Assembly (NCBI GenBank): GCA_937959115.1 | Contig: CALGAW010000060.1 | Location: 20,188-84,187 of the forward strand | Reading direction: 5' to 3' | DNA from: an uncultured Saprospiraceae bacterium | GTDB lineage: Bacteria > Bacteroidota > Bacteroidia > Chitinophagales > Saprospiraceae | Length of the DNA stretch: 64,000 nucleotides | Shown: piece by piece, positions 62,393 to 64,000 of the stretch | Layout: each line of letters starts with the position of its first letter | How positions within the stretch are numbered: the first letter of the stretch is position 1 | Program-made: the position numbers and the translations under genes | Notes under the pieces: model-generated | Database searches by the model: none | Told to the model about the DNA's origin: nothing | What the model saw: the letters and a program-made list of their open reading frames with translations, nothing else

Positions 62393-64000
62393 ATGGCCTC
62401 ATTAAATACGAGATCAGGAGCACTTGGAAAACGCCTTGCACATCATCTATTGAGCAGGACTACCTACAACATTACTCCTACACGAATTGATTATTTTGCA
62501 ACAAGGACAGCTACACAAGCAGTCAACGAATTATTTGATCCAAATGGTTCACCCCCTTTATATCCTGATGGACCACTTGATGCCACAGGAGTTAAAATCT
62601 TTTCAGATTCAGATTACAAACATGAGCCTGGTTTTAGTGGCTACAATGGAGGAAATAGAAGGCGAGCAATGGAATCTTGGAGGACTTACGAAGCGATGGG
62701 AGCCACAAATGCAAAATGGAAAATAATCCATTATTTTAATTCGATTTTTTCTGTTTTTAATCAGGGTCTTATTTACGGACACCATTATTGGAGGTTCCTA
62801 GAGAAGATGGCATTTGGTGATTTAAAATCGTTTGCTTTAAAGATTACCTATAATCACGAAATGTTACGTTATCTAAACAATAATGTAAATAGAAAAAATT
62901 CACCGAATGAAAATTATGCGCGTGAATTTTTGGAGTTGTTCACGATATTAAAAGGGCCTCAAATTGCTACGGGTAATTATACAACTTACACAGAAGCTGA
63001 TATCTCTCAGGCGGCAAGAGTATTGACAGGGATTATTTCCAATACAAATGTACAGGGTGTTGATCCAGATACAGGTATACTAATGGGATACAATTTAGCT
63101 AGTCAGCACGATACTGGTAATAAGACATTCTCATCAGCGTTTCAAAATAGAACAATCATTGGTCGTTCAACCGCTGCAACAATTACGGATGAAATAGCCG
63201 ATTTTGTTGATATGGTATTTGATCAACTAGCTACCGCAAAATCTTACGTTCGAAAGATGTATACTTTCTTTGTAAGTGATGAGATTAGTACGGAGGCTGA
63301 AAATGATATTATTACTCCATTAGCTACGCAACTTTTAAACAATGGATATGATCATGTTGCCGTTATGAAAACACTATTTAAAAGTGTTCATTTCTATGAC
63401 GAAGACGATACAAACAGTAATGACGAAATTATTGGTGGAAAAATTAAATCGCCTCTTGAGTTGTTACTTACAACAAAAAATCAATTAGAAGCTACTCATC
63501 TTAGAGATCCTAATAATGGTTCATACTATGATCAGATTTTTAGAATAGACTGGGCCTACTTGTGTAGTCTTCATTTAACGGTTACTGGAAAGGACACGCG
63601 TGGTCCTGTTACTGTTGAAGGTTTCCCAGGTTGGAATGATGGAGGAGTCTCAAGGAATTGGTTCTCTACTAATTATGTTTACTATAGATTTACTTATGGT
63701 GTTTCATTCAGAAGAGGTAGAGTTAGAAATACAGGAACATTCTTCCCATATAGAGCTGATATGCTTGCTTGGGTAGAACGAAATATTGATGTTTCAGGAG
63801 GACCTGGAACACCACAATCTCCTATTGGTGCAGCTGATTCTAATGTTTTGATAAATGGTATGTTAGGATATTTATTGGTAGAAGTGCCAGTTGGAGATCG
63901 ATTATGTTATTTCCAAAAACAACTACTTGGTGGACTAAGTACAATAAACTGGTTTACTGCGTGGAGTGATTATTTAACAACTGGTGTTGATACAGAAGTT
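62393..64000 (+). CDS. DUF1800 family protein (3' truncated by window)
   Basis: 536 residues are visible from ATG 62393, and the frame is still open at the window end. Family motifs: a start with LNTRSGALGKRLAHHLLSR; WRTYEAMGATNAKWKIIHYF; NENYAREFLELFTI; QAARVLTG; FQNRTIIG; YVRKMYTFFVSDEIS; IKSPLELLL; and GFPGWNDGG near residue 415. DUF1800 proteins are common in Bacteroidota and Planctomycetota, and are often followed by a DUF1501 gene with which they are thought to act; the function is unknown. No signal peptide is evident. The region just upstream contains a decayed copy of its first ~20 codons. Confidence 0.9.
   Translation, partial: MASLNTRSGALGKRLAHHLLSRTTYNITPTRIDYFATRTATQAVNELFDPNGSPPLYPDGPLDATGVKIFSDSDYKHEPGFSGYNGGNRRRAMESWRTYEAMGATNAKWKIIHYFNSIFSVFNQGLIYGHHYWRFLEKMAFGDLKSFALKITYNHEMLRYLNNNVNRKNSPNENYAREFLELFTILKGPQIATGNYTTYTEADISQAARVLTGIISNTNVQGVDPDTGILMGYNLASQHDTGNKTFSSAFQNRTIIGRSTAATITDEIADFVDMVFDQLATAKSYVRKMYTFFVSDEISTEAENDIITPLATQLLNNGYDHVAVMKTLFKSVHFYDEDDTNSNDEIIGGKIKSPLELLLTTKNQLEATHLRDPNNGSYYDQIFRIDWAYLCSLHLTVTGKDTRGPVTVEGFPGWNDGGVSRNWFSTNYVYYRFTYGVSFRRGRVRNTGTFFPYRADMLAWVERNIDVSGGPGTPQSPIGAADSNVLINGMLGYLLVEVPVGDRLCYFQKQLLGGLSTINWFTAWSDYLTTGVDTEV

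Noticed and set aside
62487..62726. 79-codon + strand frame starting MIILQQGQLH
   Set aside because: It lies in a different frame inside the DUF1800 gene, which has clear family motifs and no stops to the window end.

Overview
The window looks like a chromosomal segment of a marine-type Bacteroidota, most likely of the class Saprospiria. The inference rests on several things. DNA is AT-rich, with weak Shine-Dalgarno context. SprB-type gliding/adhesin repeats are very abundant. Type IX secretion (T9SS) C-terminal signals of type A (Por_Secre_tail) and type B (CHU_C) are present. So are Cys-rich linkers of the kind CxxGxxCNDxDxCTxxD, a DUF1800 gene and a DUF5060 glycosidase. No phage, plasmid, IS transposase, CRISPR array or rRNA was seen. 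The one RNA gene I can support is a tRNA-Ser.

Layout. 1-4.4 kb: the end of a large SprB-repeat protein. 4.5-12.7 kb: a mixed block with a secreted protein of unknown function, ywbE, ruvC, a T9SS type A cargo protein, an FG-GAP-like lipoprotein, a small Cys-rich secreted protein and a helical protein of unknown function. 13.0-21.8 kb: two tandem paralogous ~1,420-residue secreted multi-domain glycosidase-like proteins. 22.5-25.0 kb: tRNA-Ser followed by an exbB - membrane protein - exbD - exbD operon. 25.1-25.4 kb: a GC-richer noncoding element. 25.5-30.3 kb: a DUF2891-like secreted protein convergent with a SprB/T9SS protein. 30.8-35.3 kb: a GNAT acetyltransferase, an AarF/UbiB kinase, a PLP decarboxylase and a convergent tyrosinase. 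35.5-40.8 kb: a DUF4375 + MORN-repeat protein, a secreted beta-helix protein and an ABC exporter. 41.1-60.8 kb: two tandem giant type B T9SS adhesins (3,376 and 3,146 residues). 60.9-64 kb: an NAPE-PLD-like metallo-hydrolase and the start of a DUF1800 gene that runs off the window.

How the genes fit together. More than half of the window encodes exported surface or secreted proteins. Three carry recognised T9SS C-terminal signals of type A or B beyond doubt (the type A proteins at 7.9 and 27.7 kb, and the two type B giants make four in all). Four others (13.0, 17.6, 25.5 and 36.9 kb) lack those signals but share one ~217-231 residue C-terminal module ending in a duplicated dockerin-like calcium motif. 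This is the best candidate here for an undescribed sorting, anchoring or assembly module. The ExbBD cluster probably supplies proton-motive energy for outer-membrane processes, but no TonB or receptor gene is adjacent. The tyrosinase and PLP decarboxylase pair could act on aromatic amino acids.

Other points of interest are three seven-fold arrays of 58-residue repeats (predicted seven-bladed propellers) inside the two giants, and a co-varying extra cysteine pair that defines a SprB sub-type. There is also a decayed CHU_C tail behind the first giant, a duplicated DUF1800 start, and a 9-base homopolymer that separates the hydrolase from its probable lipoprotein signal peptide. All family names are from recognition of motifs by eye; no search was run.
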